A stretch of DNA of 64,000 bases, taken from positions 333,121-397,120 of the forward strand of contig NZ_LKPJ01000002.1 in the NCBI RefSeq assembly GCF_001443045.1, read 5' to 3'. Below are positions 9,427-17,767 of this stretch, piece after piece; position 1 is the stretch's first letter; each line of letters opens with the position of its first letter. A program made the translations under genes and the position numbers. The stretch is from Burkholderia ambifaria. Lineage in GTDB: Bacteria; Pseudomonadota; Gammaproteobacteria; Burkholderiales; Burkholderiaceae. The notes under the pieces were generated by a model. It saw only the letters and a list, made by a program, of their open reading frames with translations. It searched no databases and had not been told where the DNA came from.

Positions 9427-9924
9427 ATGGCTAGCTACAACAAGATTCTGCTGTGCTACGACGGCACGCTCGAAGGACGCAAGGCATTGCGGTGCGGTGC
9501 CAATCTCGCGCTGGACCTGAAGGCGGAAACGCATTTGCTGTCGGTGGTCGACATGCGCTCGAGCATCGCGCAAAGCGCAGGGTTGCTGACCGACGTCGCG
9601 TGCGGCCGCTTCGAGGAAACCGCGCGCGAGATCCTGCAGGAAGGCGTGAACTGGCTGCGCGAGCGTGGCGTCCAGGCGGAAGGCCATTTCGCGTTCGGCT
9701 ATCCGATCGACGAAATCGCGAATCTCGCGACGGAGTTGAAGGCCGACCTCGTCGTCGTCGGCCATCGGTGCCGCAGCGGGTTGTCGAGATGGTGGATGGG
9801 GTCGGGCAACACGCAACTGCTCGATCGCGTGAGCTGCAGCATTCTGGTCGCATGCTCTTCGGCCGAAGAGCAAAAGGCCGAGATCGCGCGCGAACGCGAA
9901 GCGGCCACCGCGAACGGCAAGTGA
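9427..9924 (+). CDS. Universal stress protein (UspA family)
   Basis: 165 aa single Usp domain. It begins YNKILLCYDGTLEGRKALRCG and carries the ATP-binding pattern VVVGHRCRSGLSRWWMGSGNTQLLDRVSCSILVA near the C-terminus, matching the G-2x-G-9x-G(S/T) motif of ATP-binding Usps. These cytoplasmic proteins accumulate during starvation, oxygen limitation or stress. It is monocistronic and converges with the DUF2939 gene. The C-terminal tail is charged and probably disordered. Confidence 0.88.
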   Translation: MASYNKILLCYDGTLEGRKALRCGANLALDLKAETHLLSVVDMRSSIAQSAGLLTDVACGRFEETAREILQEGVNWLRERGVQAEGHFAFGYPIDEIANLATELKADLVVVGHRCRSGLSRWWMGSGNTQLLDRVSCSILVACSSAEEQKAEIAREREAATANGK

Positions 9925-9938
9925 CGCAGTAATCGCGT

Positions 9939-9972
9939 GACCGGCCGGATTGTCCTGCGATTCAGGCCGGTC
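9939..9972. terminator. Inverted repeat between convergent genes
   Basis: GACCGGCC (9939-9946) pairs with GGCCGGTC (9965-9972), with partly matching CGCG flanks, midway between the convergent usp and DUF2939 stop codons. There is no U-tract; the position suggests a bidirectional transcript end. Confidence 0.35.
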
Positions 9973-10016
9973 GCGTGCCGTGCCGCATCAGCGGCGCCTG
10001 GTCCGATCGCGACCGC

Positions 10017-10709
10017 TTACGCGTGCAGGTCGATCGCGGACAGTTTCCACGAGAACAGGCCGAAGCGGTGGAAGATCGCCGCATAGCGTGTGCCGTCGGC
10101 ACTGCGCTGGTAGGTCACGACGAATTCATCGATATTCCTGTAGCCGGCACTCGTTTGCTGCGGATGACCCGCATCGCTTGGGCTCGCTGGCGCTGGCGCG
10201 GGTGCAGGCACAGCCGAGGCGGTGGGAGTGCTGCCCGGTACGGGTGCGCTCGCCGGATTGGCCGGCGGCACGGCCGGTGCGTTTCCGGGCGCACCGCCTG
10301 ACGGCGGGCCCGACCATTCGGGTGGCCGCTCGCCCGGATTACCGCGCGGCGGGATGCCGCTCATCAGCGCCGCCACACCTTCCGGTGTCGCATAGGCATC
10401 GACCAGCGGGCCGATCAATGCAGATCCGATCAGCGCGCCAATCACCGCGAGCGGATTGTCCTTCTTGACCGCGTCGATCCGGCGCATCAACTCGTCCGTG
10501 ACCTGCTGCTTCAGGCTGATGCGCAGCGACGGAAAATCGACATATTCGCTGACCGCCTGCCCATCGCGCGCGTCGATCGCCGATTTCAGGCGACTGAGCG
10601 CGACGTACGGCGACGCGTATGCATAGCCGATCGCCACCAGGGCGGCGACGGCCAGCACGACGATCAGCAGGGGCTTGAGCCGCCAGGCGCGGCCCGAAGA
10701 TCCAGTCAC
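10017..10709 (-). CDS. DUF2939 family membrane-anchored protein
   Basis: 230 aa. One N-terminal membrane segment (PLLIVVLAVAALVAIGYAYA, about residues 11-30) is followed by SPYVALSRLKSAIDARDGQAVSEYVDFPSLRISLKQQ, the recognisable start of DUF2939. A Pro/Ala-rich linker runs from about residue 120 to 190. The last 40 residues (YRNIDEFVVTYQRSADGTRYAAIFHRFGLFSWKLSAIDL) form a small beta domain. I chose the GTG start at 10709 because GGAGG lies 4 nt upstream and translation then starts just before the anchor. Function is unknown; it is likely periplasmic. Confidence 0.75.
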   Translation of the reverse strand: MTGSSGRAWRLKPLLIVVLAVAALVAIGYAYASPYVALSRLKSAIDARDGQAVSEYVDFPSLRISLKQQVTDELMRRIDAVKKDNPLAVIGALIGSALIGPLVDAYATPEGVAALMSGIPPRGNPGERPPEWSGPPSGGAPGNAPAVPPANPASAPVPGSTPTASAVPAPAPAPASPSDAGHPQQTSAGYRNIDEFVVTYQRSADGTRYAAIFHRFGLFSWKLSAIDLHA

Positions 10710-10738
10710 GATGCCTCCGGTGCGGACAGGTTCCGCAA

Positions 10739-11077
10739 TCAGAGACCGCCGTGCGTGGCCGATCGTTCCTCGTCGATGCAGCGATCGATCATCCGGCACA
10801 CGGCATCGATCGTCCCGACCATGATGAGCCGCGATCGACCGTGATAGACGCGCACGGGTGCACGGCGCGCCGGTTCCGCGTGATTCAGGCCGGCGTTCAG
10901 CGAGACCCGCGCGAATGCGGGGAGCGCTGACGGCAGCAGCGACGCCTGCCGTTCAACTGCGACTTCTTGGCTCACCACGGGCGCCGCGGCGGACAGCGGT
11001 GCGCAGGGCGTGCGGCCGCGCAGGTGACGCAGGCGACCGAATTGACGGAAAGGCAGCAAACGGGAAAGGCGTTCCAT
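10739..11077 (-). CDS. Hypothetical protein co-transcribed with lexA (112 aa)
   Basis: The ATG at 11077 lies 26 bp past the lexA stop and has GAGGAG just upstream, so it is very probably in the lexA transcript and under SOS control. The protein is basic, with RLSRLLPFRQFGRLRHLRG at the N-terminus and RSRLIMVGTIDAVCRMIDRCIDEE near the end, the latter suggesting a short helical fold. In pseudomonads this position is held by the cell-division inhibitor gene sulA, but I see no SulA sequence features here. Function is unknown. Confidence 0.65.
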   Translation of the reverse strand: MERLSRLLPFRQFGRLRHLRGRTPCAPLSAAAPVVSQEVAVERQASLLPSALPAFARVSLNAGLNHAEPARRAPVRVYHGRSRLIMVGTIDAVCRMIDRCIDEERSATHGGL

Positions 11078-11103
11078 GATGTTCTCCTCAGCGAGACCGA
11101 TTG

Positions 11104-11751
11104 TCAGAGTTCGCCCGAGCGGATCAGCCCGACGGCGATGCCTTCCAGCGCGAATTCCGCGCTGCCGGCCTTGACGAAGATGTTTTCGTAATCCGGGTTC
11201 TCCGCGATCAGCTCGAGGCCGCCGGGCCGGCGCATCAGGCGCTTGACCGTGACGTCGTCGCCGAGACGCGCGACGATGATCTGGCCGTCCTTCGCTTCCG
11301 TGCGCTTCTGCACGGCGAGGAGGTCGCCGTCGAGAATGCCGGCGTCGCGCATCGACAGGCCGCGCACCTTCAGCAGGTAGTCGGGCTTGCTCGTGAACAG
11401 CGCGGGATCGCACGCGTAATGCTGCGAGATATGCTCCTGCGCGAGGATCGGGCTACCGGCCGCGACCCGGCCGACGAGCGGCAGCGACAGTTGCATCAGG
11501 CCGGCGTGCGGCAGCGTGAACTGGTGCGGCGCATCGTCGATGCCGAGCAGGCGGATGCCGCGCGACGCGCCGGCGGCCAGCTCGATCACGCCCTTGCGCG
11601 CCAGCGCACGGAGATGCTCCTCGGCCGCATTCGGCGAGCTGAAACCCAGCTCGGCCGCGATCTCGGCACGCGTGGGCGGGAAACCGGAGCGCTCGATCGC
11701 GCGGCGGATCAAGTCGAACACTTGCTGTTGACGGGCGGTGAGTTTGGTCAT
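11104..11751 (-). CDS. lexA: LexA repressor
   Basis: 215 aa. Residues 1-65 form the winged helix ([37 protein letters not shown]). The self-cleavage site is Ala-Gly in [10 protein letters not shown]. The catalytic Ser lies in [19 protein letters not shown] and the Lys in DDVTVKRL. It represses the DNA-damage (SOS) regulon and cleaves itself when RecA filaments form. The ATG at 11751 is chosen because it matches the family start; a longer reading would run through the operator. Two SOS boxes lie 8-43 nt upstream, so the gene is autoregulated. A 112-aa unknown protein follows in the same operon. Confidence 0.97.
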   Translation of the reverse strand: MTKLTARQQQVFDLIRRAIERSGFPPTRAEIAAELGFSSPNAAEEHLRALARKGVIELAAGASRGIRLLGIDDAPHQFTLPHAGLMQLSLPLVGRVAAGSPILAQEHISQHYACDPALFTSKPDYLLKVRGLSMRDAGILDGDLLAVQKRTEAKDGQIIVARLGDDVTVKRLMRRPGGLELIAENPDYENIFVKAGSAEFALEGIAVGLIRSGEL

Positions 11752-11758
11752 GGCTGAA

Positions 11759-11774
11759 CTGTATGGATAGACAG
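11759..11774 (-). promoter_or_regulatory. LexA SOS box 1 (proximal)
   Basis: CTGTATGGATAGACAG fits CTGT-N8-ACAG exactly. It ends 8 nt before the lexA start codon, so bound LexA would block its own promoter or early elongation. Confidence 0.9.
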
Positions 11775-11778
11775 TGAG

Positions 11779-11794
11779 CTGTATTTTTATACAG
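11779..11794 (-). promoter_or_regulatory. LexA SOS box 2 (distal), overlapping a TATAAA element
   Basis: CTGTATTTTTATACAG is a second perfect CTGT-N8-ACAG box, 20 bp (two helical turns) from the first, centre to centre. On the minus strand it contains TATAAA, a likely -10 element. Two boxes on one helical face suggest cooperative autorepression. Confidence 0.9.
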
Positions 11795-11830
11795 TACTTC
11801 GCGAATTTCAAGTGTTACTTGAGGTTCGAC

Positions 11831-11870
11831 GCGATCGCGCCGGTTCCGGCGCGATCGCGCCGGTTCCGGC
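11831..11870. repeat. Two tandem copies of a 20-bp GC-rich unit with hairpin potential
   Basis: The unit gcgatcgcgccggttccggc occurs twice without change at 11831-11850 and 11851-11870, followed by the start of a third copy. Each unit contains a self-complementary GCGCCGG-TT-CCGGCGC core, so overlapping hairpins can form. It lies between the lexA operator and the AT-rich promoter region of sbp. Role unknown: an insulator, a protein-binding repeat or a dispersed repeat are all possible. Confidence 0.85.
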
Positions 11871-12035
11871 GCGATTTCGCGATGTCCGGACGCCGGTTCG
11901 TCTGCCGCAACCGTCCGTCCCGTCTGCGTTAGCACTTTTGAGTATTAAAAAATGAAGAACGATTATTTTTAATCATGTAACCCGTTCGCTAGACTGGCCC
12001 GACATCGCAATACCGACAACACTGGAGAACCAAGG

Positions 12036-13073
12036 ATGGCGAAGCGCAATACGGGGCTGGCGGGCGGAGCGGGCCGCCTGATCGCAACACTCGCGCTGGG
12101 CGCGGCGGCGGCGCTGGGCGTCGCGACACATGCCCAGGCCGATACGACGTTCCTGAACGTGTCCTACGACCCGACGCGCGAGCTGTACCAGGACTTCAAC
12201 CAGGCGTTCGGCAAGGAGTGGAAGGCGAAGACGGGCGAGACGGTCAACTTCAAGCAGTCGCACGGTGGCTCGGGCGCGCAGGCGCGCTCGGTGCTCGACG
12301 GCCTGCAGGCCGACGTCGTGACGCTCGCGCTGGCCTACGACATCGACGCGCTCGCCAACAAGGGGCTCGTCAACAAGGACTGGCAGAAGCGCTTGCCGGA
12401 CAACGCGTCGCCGTACACGTCGACGATCGTGTTCCTGGTGCGCAAGGGCAACCCGAAAGGGATCAAGGACTGGGACGACCTGACGAAGCCGGGCATCTCG
12501 ATCGTCACGCCGAACCCGAAGACCTCGGGCGGCGCGCGCTGGAACTACCTGGCCGCATGGGCGTACGCCGTCCACAAGCCGGGTGGCAACGAGCAGACCG
12601 CGAAGGAATTCGTGACGAAGCTCTACAAGAATGCGGGCGTGCTCGACTCGGGCGCGCGCGGTGCGACGACGAGCTTCGTGCAGCGCGGGATCGGCGACGT
12701 GCTGATCGCGTGGGAGAACGAGGCGTTCCTGTCGGTCAAGGAATTCGGCACCGACAAGTTCGAGATCGTCGTGCCGTCGGTGAGCATCCTGGCCGAGCCG
12801 CCCGTTGCCGTGGTCGACAAGGTGGTCGACAAGAAGGGCACGCGCAAGCTGGCCGAGGCCTACCTGAATTTCCTGTACAGCCCGCAGGGCCAGGAGATCG
12901 CGGCGCGCAACGACTACCGTCCGCGTTCGAAGAACGTGCCGGCGAACCTGACGAAGCAGTTCCCGAAGCTGAAGCTGTACACGGTCGACGACACGTTCGG
13001 CGGCTGGACGAATGCGCAGAAGACGCATTTCGCGGACGGCGGTGTGTTCGACTCGATCTACAAGCCGCAGTAA
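12036..13073 (+). CDS. sbp: Periplasmic sulfate-binding protein
   Basis: 345 aa with a signal peptide ([24 protein letters not shown]). The mature start [23 protein letters not shown] and the segments [26 protein letters not shown] and [19 protein letters not shown] are the classic sulfate-binding protein motifs. It captures sulfate or thiosulfate for the CysTWA transporter encoded next. GGAG precedes the ATG. The upstream 11935-11985 stretch is AT-rich, as expected for a CysB-activated promoter, with TAGACT (11990-11995) as a possible -10 element. A hairpin separates it from cysT and may keep this protein in excess. Confidence 0.93.
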   Translation: MAKRNTGLAGGAGRLIATLALGAAAALGVATHAQADTTFLNVSYDPTRELYQDFNQAFGKEWKAKTGETVNFKQSHGGSGAQARSVLDGLQADVVTLALAYDIDALANKGLVNKDWQKRLPDNASPYTSTIVFLVRKGNPKGIKDWDDLTKPGISIVTPNPKTSGGARWNYLAAWAYAVHKPGGNEQTAKEFVTKLYKNAGVLDSGARGATTSFVQRGIGDVLIAWENEAFLSVKEFGTDKFEIVVPSVSILAEPPVAVVDKVVDKKGTRKLAEAYLNFLYSPQGQEIAARNDYRPRSKNVPANLTKQFPKLKLYTVDDTFGGWTNAQKTHFADGGVFDSIYKPQ

Positions 13074-13136
13074 CGCCAGGCAGCAACCCATAACGACAGC
13101 GGCGTGCCACGACAGCGCGCCGCATCCCCGACGGTC

Positions 13137-13165
13137 CGCCGGCGCGACGCCCCGCGCCGGCGTTT
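13137..13165 (+). terminator. Hairpin between sbp and cysT
   Basis: CGCCGGCGCG (13137-13146) pairs perfectly with CGCGCCGGCG (13153-13162) around a 6-nt loop and is followed by TTTG. It is a leaky terminator or a 3'-protecting stem that would raise sbp mRNA relative to the permease genes. Confidence 0.55.
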
Positions 13166-13207
13166 GCGTCGGACCCGTGAGCAGCAACGACCCAGCAAGA
13201 GCATCCG

Positions 13208-14104
13208 ATGACGACGTACACCTTTCGCAAGCCGAGCGCGCTGCCCGGTTTCGGCGTGACGCTCGGCATCACGGTGGCCTATTTGAGCCTCGTGGTGCTG
13301 ATCCCGCTCGCCGCCACGTTCCTGAAGACCGCGACGCTGTCGTGGGACCAGTTCGTCACCGCCGTCGCGTCGCCGCGCGTACTCGCGTCGTACCGGCTGA
13401 CGTTCTCCGCCGCGCTCGGCGGCGCCTTGATCAACGCCGTGTTCGGCTTTCTCGTCGCGTGGGTGCTGGTGCGCTACACGTTTCCGTTCAAGCGCATCGT
13501 CGACGCAATCGTCGACCTGCCGTTCGCGCTACCGACGTCGGTCGCCGGCATCTCGCTTGCAGCCGTCTATGCGACCAACGGCTGGGTCGGTCAGTATCTG
13601 GCGCCGTTCGGCATCAAGATCGCGTTTACGCCGGCCGGCGTGCTGGTGGCGCTGACCTTCATCGGGCTGCCGTTCGTCGTGCGCACCGTGCAGCCCGTGC
13701 TCGAGGATTTCGAGCGAGAGCAGGAGGAGGCCGCCGCGTGCCTCGGCGCATCGCGCTGGCTGACGTTCCGCCGCGTCGTGCTGCCGGCCGTGCTGCCGGC
13801 GCTGCTCACCGGCTTCGCGCTGGCGTTCGCGCGCGCGCTCGGCGAGTACGGGTCGGTGATCTTCATTGCCGGCAACGTGCCGATGAAATCCGAAATCACG
13901 TCGCTGCTGATCATCACGAAGCTCGAGCAGTACGACTATGCGGGCGCAACCGCGCTGGCGGTCGTGATGCTGGTCGTGTCGTTCCTGATGCTGCTCCTGA
14001 TCAACACGCTGCAGTGGCATCTGCAGCGCCGGACGAGCAAGGGGGCGAGCGGCCCCGCGCCGTCGACCGTCACCGTCACCTCGGCAGCAGGAGGCCAGCA
14101 ATGA
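13208..14104 (+). CDS. cysT: Sulfate ABC transporter permease CysT (CysU)
   Basis: 298 aa inner-membrane protein with about six helices. The MetI-type EAA loop reads [45 protein letters not shown], and [21 protein letters not shown] is typical of CysT. It pairs with CysW to form the channel energised by CysA. Its last codon and stop overlap the cysW start (ATGA, 14101-14104), which indicates translational coupling. The ATG at 13208 follows the sbp-cysT hairpin region. Confidence 0.93.
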   Translation: MTTYTFRKPSALPGFGVTLGITVAYLSLVVLIPLAATFLKTATLSWDQFVTAVASPRVLASYRLTFSAALGGALINAVFGFLVAWVLVRYTFPFKRIVDAIVDLPFALPTSVAGISLAAVYATNGWVGQYLAPFGIKIAFTPAGVLVALTFIGLPFVVRTVQPVLEDFEREQEEAAACLGASRWLTFRRVVLPAVLPALLTGFALAFARALGEYGSVIFIAGNVPMKSEITSLLIITKLEQYDYAGATALAVVMLVVSFLMLLLINTLQWHLQRRTSKGASGPAPSTVTVTSAAGGQQ

Positions 14105-15048
14105 GCCAGGAGTCCAGTGCCGTGCTGAACAATCCGTCCGCCGCGCGCGTGAGCGCCGCGAAACGGCTCGACCCCGTCAGCGAGCCGCGCGCCGTGCGCT
14201 GGCTGCTGATCGGCGTCGCGCTGGCGTTCCTCGCGTTCTTCCTCGTCGTGCCGCTCGCCGCGGTGTTCTTCGAGGCGCTGCGCAAGGGCGTTGGCTTCTA
14301 TCTCGAATCGCTCGCCGATCCCGACGCCTGGTCGGCGATCAAGCTGACGCTGACCGTCGCCGTGATCGCGGTGCCGCTGAATCTCGTGTTCGGCGTGTGC
14401 GCGTCGTGGGCGATCGCGAAGTTCGAATTCCGCGGCAAGGCATTGCTGACCACGCTGATCGACCTGCCGTTCTCCGTGTCGCCGGTGATCTCGGGCCTCG
14501 TCTACGTGCTGCTGTTCGGCGCGCAGGGCTGGCTCGGGCCGTGGCTGCAGGACCATGACGTGCAGATCATCTTCGCGGTGCCAGGCATCGTGCTCGCGAC
14601 GATCTTCGTCACGTTCCCGTTCGTCGCGCGCGAGTTGATCCCGCTGATGCAGGCGCAGGGCACCGACGAGGAAGAGGCCGCGCGCGTGCTGGGCGCGTCG
14701 GGCTGGCAGATCTTCCGGCGCGTGACGCTGCCGAACGTGAAATGGGGCCTGCTGTACGGCGTGATCCTGTGCAACGCGCGCGCGATGGGCGAGTTCGGTG
14801 CGGTGTCGGTCGTGTCCGGCCACATTCGCGGCGTGACCGACACGATGCCGCTGCACGTCGAGATTCTGTACAACGAATACAACTTCGCGGCAGCGTTCGC
14901 GGTGGCATCGGTGCTGGCGCTGCTCGCGCTCGTCACGCTCGGGCTGAAGCTGCTCGCCGAGCGTCATCTGGCCGCCGAACTGGCCGGTGCACGCGATGAC
15001 GTTCCCGCTCATGCCGGCCCCGTCGCCGCCATTTCGTCGAAATCGTAA
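14101..15048 (+). CDS. cysW: Sulfate ABC transporter permease CysW
   Basis: 315 aa permease, partner of CysT. After a 40-residue polar N-terminus come about six membrane helices. The EAA loop is [52 protein letters not shown], and [30 protein letters not shown] is a CysW hallmark. It overlaps cysT by 4 bp; cysA starts 13 bp after its stop. The N-terminus is longer than in E. coli CysW, a common variation. Confidence 0.93.
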   Translation: MSQESSAVLNNPSAARVSAAKRLDPVSEPRAVRWLLIGVALAFLAFFLVVPLAAVFFEALRKGVGFYLESLADPDAWSAIKLTLTVAVIAVPLNLVFGVCASWAIAKFEFRGKALLTTLIDLPFSVSPVISGLVYVLLFGAQGWLGPWLQDHDVQIIFAVPGIVLATIFVTFPFVARELIPLMQAQGTDEEEAARVLGASGWQIFRRVTLPNVKWGLLYGVILCNARAMGEFGAVSVVSGHIRGVTDTMPLHVEILYNEYNFAAAFAVASVLALLALVTLGLKLLAERHLAAELAGARDDVPAHAGPVAAISSKS

Positions 15049-15061
15049 AGAGGCAACCAGA

Positions 15062-16120
15062 ATGGGTATCACCGTCCGTCACCTTCAGAAGCGCTTCGGC
15101 GATTTCACCGCCCTCGACAACGTGTCGCTCGACTTCCCGCCGGGCGAGCTCGTCGCCCTGCTCGGGCCGTCCGGCTGCGGCAAGACCACGCTGCTGCGCG
15201 TGATCGCGGGCCTCGAGCACGCGGACGCCGGACAGGTCGTGCTGCAGGGGCTCGACGTCGCGTCGGTCGGCGCGCGCGATCGCCAGGTCGGTTTCGTGTT
15301 CCAGCATTACGCGCTGTTTCGTCACATGACCGTATTCGAGAACGTCGCGTTCGGGCTGCGCGTGAAGCCGCGCCGCGAGCGGCCGTCGGAAGCCGTGATC
15401 CGCGAGAAGGTGCACGAACTGCTGAAGCTCGTGCAGCTCGACTGGCTCGCGCAGCGTTATCCGTCCGAGCTGTCGGGCGGCCAGCGCCAGCGGATCGCGC
15501 TGGCCCGCGCGCTCGCGGTCGAGCCGAAGGTGCTGCTGCTCGACGAGCCGTTCGGCGCGCTCGACGCGAAGGTGCGCAAGGAACTGCGCGGCTGGCTGCG
15601 GCGCCTGCACGACGACCTGCACATCTCGACGATCTTCGTCACGCACGACCAGGAGGAGGCGCTGGAAGTGGCCGACCGGATCGTCGTGCTGAACCGCGGC
15701 CGCGTGGAGCAGGCCGGCAGCCCGCAGGACGTCTACGATCATCCGCAAAGCGCGTTCGTCTACGAGTTTCTCGGTGCGGCGAACCGGCTGCCGGGCACGG
15801 TCGCCGGGCGCGGCTTCGTCGCCGAGGGGGCGGCGGCGCCGATCGCGGTCGACGCCGATTTCGCGGGCCCCGCGAACGCGTACGTGCGGCCGCACGACCT
15901 GCAGCTGTGGCCGGCCGGCGACGGCCATCGCGACGGCATCGCGGTCGACGTGCGCCGCGTGATCCCGCTCGGCGGCTCGGTGCGGGTCGAACTCGAGGCG
16001 CGTACCGGCGGCGCACTCGAAGCGGAGCTCGATCGCGACGCATGGCGTGCGCTCGCGCTGCAGGTCGGTGACGGCGCGACGGCCGTGCCGCGCGCGGTGC
16101 GCGTATTTCCCGCACACTGA
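15062..16120 (+). CDS. cysA: Sulfate/thiosulfate ABC transporter ATPase CysA
   Basis: 352 aa. The ABC domain spans residues 1-235: Walker [11 protein letters not shown]-loop [22 protein letters not shown], signature LSGGQRQR, Walker [13 protein letters not shown], switch [14 protein letters not shown]. The C-terminal TOBE-like domain includes [15 protein letters not shown] chose the ATG at 15062 (AGAGGCAACCAGA upstream) rather than starts inside cysW, because the protein then begins [19 protein letters not shown] as in the family. It energises sulfate import through CysTW. Confidence 0.95.
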   Translation: MGITVRHLQKRFGDFTALDNVSLDFPPGELVALLGPSGCGKTTLLRVIAGLEHADAGQVVLQGLDVASVGARDRQVGFVFQHYALFRHMTVFENVAFGLRVKPRRERPSEAVIREKVHELLKLVQLDWLAQRYPSELSGGQRQRIALARALAVEPKVLLLDEPFGALDAKVRKELRGWLRRLHDDLHISTIFVTHDQEEALEVADRIVVLNRGRVEQAGSPQDVYDHPQSAFVYEFLGAANRLPGTVAGRGFVAEGAAAPIAVDADFAGPANAYVRPHDLQLWPAGDGHRDGIAVDVRRVIPLGGSVRVELEARTGGALEAELDRDAWRALALQVGDGATAVPRAVRVFPAH

Positions 16121-16200
16121 CGCCCGAACCCGGTAAAGAGAAGAGGGCGGCTACCGCTCCGAATCGACATTCGAACAACGACAGCCTAAGAGGCATACCC

Positions 16201-17127
16201 ATGAATTTTCAGCAATTGCGTTTCGTGCGCGAAGCCGTGCGCCAGAACATGAACCTGACGGAAGTCGCGAACGTGCTGTACACGTCGCAGTCGGGCGTGT
16301 CGAAGCAGATCAAGGATCTCGAGGATGAACTGGGCGTCGACATCTTCATCCGGCGCGGCAAGCGGCTCACGGGGCTCACGGAGCCCGGCAAGGCCGTGCA
16401 CCAGCTGATCGAGCGGATGCTGCTCGATGCGGAAAACCTGCGCCGCGTCGCACGCCAGTTCGCGGACCAGGACAGCGGCCACCTCGTCGTCGCGACGACG
16501 CACACGCAGGCGCGCTACGCGCTGCCGAAGGTGATCCGCCAGTTCACCGACGTGTTCCCGAAGGTGCATCTCGCGCTGCGTCAGGGCAGCCCGCAGCAGA
16601 TCGCGCAGATGATCCTGAACGGCGAAGCCGATCTCGGCATCTCGACCGAGGCGCTCGATCGCTATCCGGACATCGTCACGTTCCCGTGCTATTCGTGGCA
16701 CCACACGGTCGTCGTACCGAAGGGGCATCCGCTCGTCGGCCGCGAGAACCTGACGCTCGACGAAATCGCCGAGTACCCGATCATCACGTACGACCAGGAC
16801 TTCACGGGCCGTTCGCACATCGACCAGGCGTTCTCGCAGGCCGGCGCCGTGCCCGACGTCGTGCTGACCGCGATCGATGCGGACGTGATCAAGACCTACG
16901 TCGAGCTCGGGATGGGGATCGGCGTCGTCGCGGCGATGGCCTTCGATCCGCAGCGCGACACCGGGCTCGTCGCGCTCGACACGCAGCACCTGTTCGAAGC
17001 AAGCACGACGCGTGTCGGGCTGCGCAAGGGCGCGTTCCTGCGCGCGTATGCGTACCGGCTGATCGAGATGTTCGCGCCGCACCTGACCGAAGCGGAAATC
17101 GCCGGGATGCTGCGCGAAGCGGTCTGA
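16201..17127 (+). CDS. cysB: CysB-type LysR regulator of sulfur assimilation
   Basis: 308 aa. The N-terminal MNFQQLRFVREAVRQNMNLTEVANVLYTSQSGVSKQIKDLEDELGVDIFIRRGKR is essentially the CysB HTH. TTHTQARYALP (residues 99-109) holds the Thr residues that contact sulfate or N-acetylserine in CysB/Cbl proteins. It activates sulfate transport and cysteine synthesis genes. It lies 80 bp downstream of cysA on the same strand, probably with its own promoter as well. Burkholderia also carry the CysB paralogue SsuR for sulfonates; linkage to cysTWA favours CysB here. Confidence 0.9.
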   Translation: MNFQQLRFVREAVRQNMNLTEVANVLYTSQSGVSKQIKDLEDELGVDIFIRRGKRLTGLTEPGKAVHQLIERMLLDAENLRRVARQFADQDSGHLVVATTHTQARYALPKVIRQFTDVFPKVHLALRQGSPQQIAQMILNGEADLGISTEALDRYPDIVTFPCYSWHHTVVVPKGHPLVGRENLTLDEIAEYPIITYDQDFTGRSHIDQAFSQAGAVPDVVLTAIDADVIKTYVELGMGIGVVAAMAFDPQRDTGLVALDTQHLFEASTTRVGLRKGAFLRAYAYRLIEMFAPHLTEAEIAGMLREAV

Positions 17128-17238
17128 CGGCGGGGCGACGTTTCGGGGGCGCGGCAAGCGCGCGCCGGACGCGTTGCATGCGGGCCGCCATGACGCCGGT
17201 TTCGTGCCGTCACGGTGTGCCCGCGCGGCGCACTTTCG

Positions 17239-17466
17239 ATGCTCGTGCTGTTCGCGATCGCGGTCGTTTCGGGGTGGTCGTCGATAGCAGTGGGCGTGAA
17301 GCGCCTGCACGACATCGACAAGGCGGGGTGGTGAATGCTGCCGATCGTCGGCGCGATCGCGCTGTTCGTGATGAACGGCTTCATTGCCGGCACGCCGCAC
17401 GCGAATCGCTTCGGCGAGCCGCCGTCGGACGATCGCGACGAAGCGGCGCCGCGGAACTCGGTATAA
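17239..17466 (+). pseudogene. DUF805 membrane protein gene, decayed remnant
   Basis: From 17239 the frame reads MLVLFAIAVVSGWSS, then GVKRLHDIDKAGW, a TGA at 17332-17334, and continues in the same frame as MLPIVGAIALFVMN, then GTPHANRFGEPPSDD, to a TAA at 17464-17466. DUF805 inner-membrane proteins carry RRLHDxGKSGWW followed by a hydrophobic helix and PGTPGxNRYG. The stop sits exactly where the second Trp of the GWW motif belongs, consistent with TGG to TGA. The N-terminal half of the family is missing. Both halves are too short to work alone, so I call it a relic. Confidence 0.75.
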
Positions 17467-17694
17467 CACACCGCAATCGGCATGCGCAGCCGCGCGCTCC
17501 GAAAAAACCCTTAATTATTGATCAGACGGGTTGCGCGTCGAACCGAAACGGTACAGCATAGCCTTCACTCCGCCGGCGTCCCGCCGGCGGTGGCGCGTCG
17601 ACGACAGCACGCGCCAGGCAGTCGGCCGTCTGCCTCGCTTCCATTCCGTGGTACCGACAAGCAGCATCGATGGCCAATGTGTGGGTAGTGTGAC

Positions 17695-17706
17695 GCAAAC
17701 GTTTGC
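17695..17706 (+). promoter_or_regulatory. LacI-family operator upstream of rbsB
   Basis: GCAAACGTTTGC is a perfect 12-bp palindrome with the central CG typical of LacI/GalR operators, 62 bp before the rbsB start. The rbsR gene in the same operon encodes a LacI-type repressor, so this is very likely its site. Confidence 0.75.
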
Positions 17707-17767
17707 TCACATTAAAACAACAGTCGAACAATAATCCGGCCCTCGGGCCCGTCGCCAGGAGATGTGT

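Noticed and set aside
10739..11077. SulA identity for the protein after lexA
   Set aside because: Position is suggestive, but size and residues do not match SulA, so I left the function unknown.
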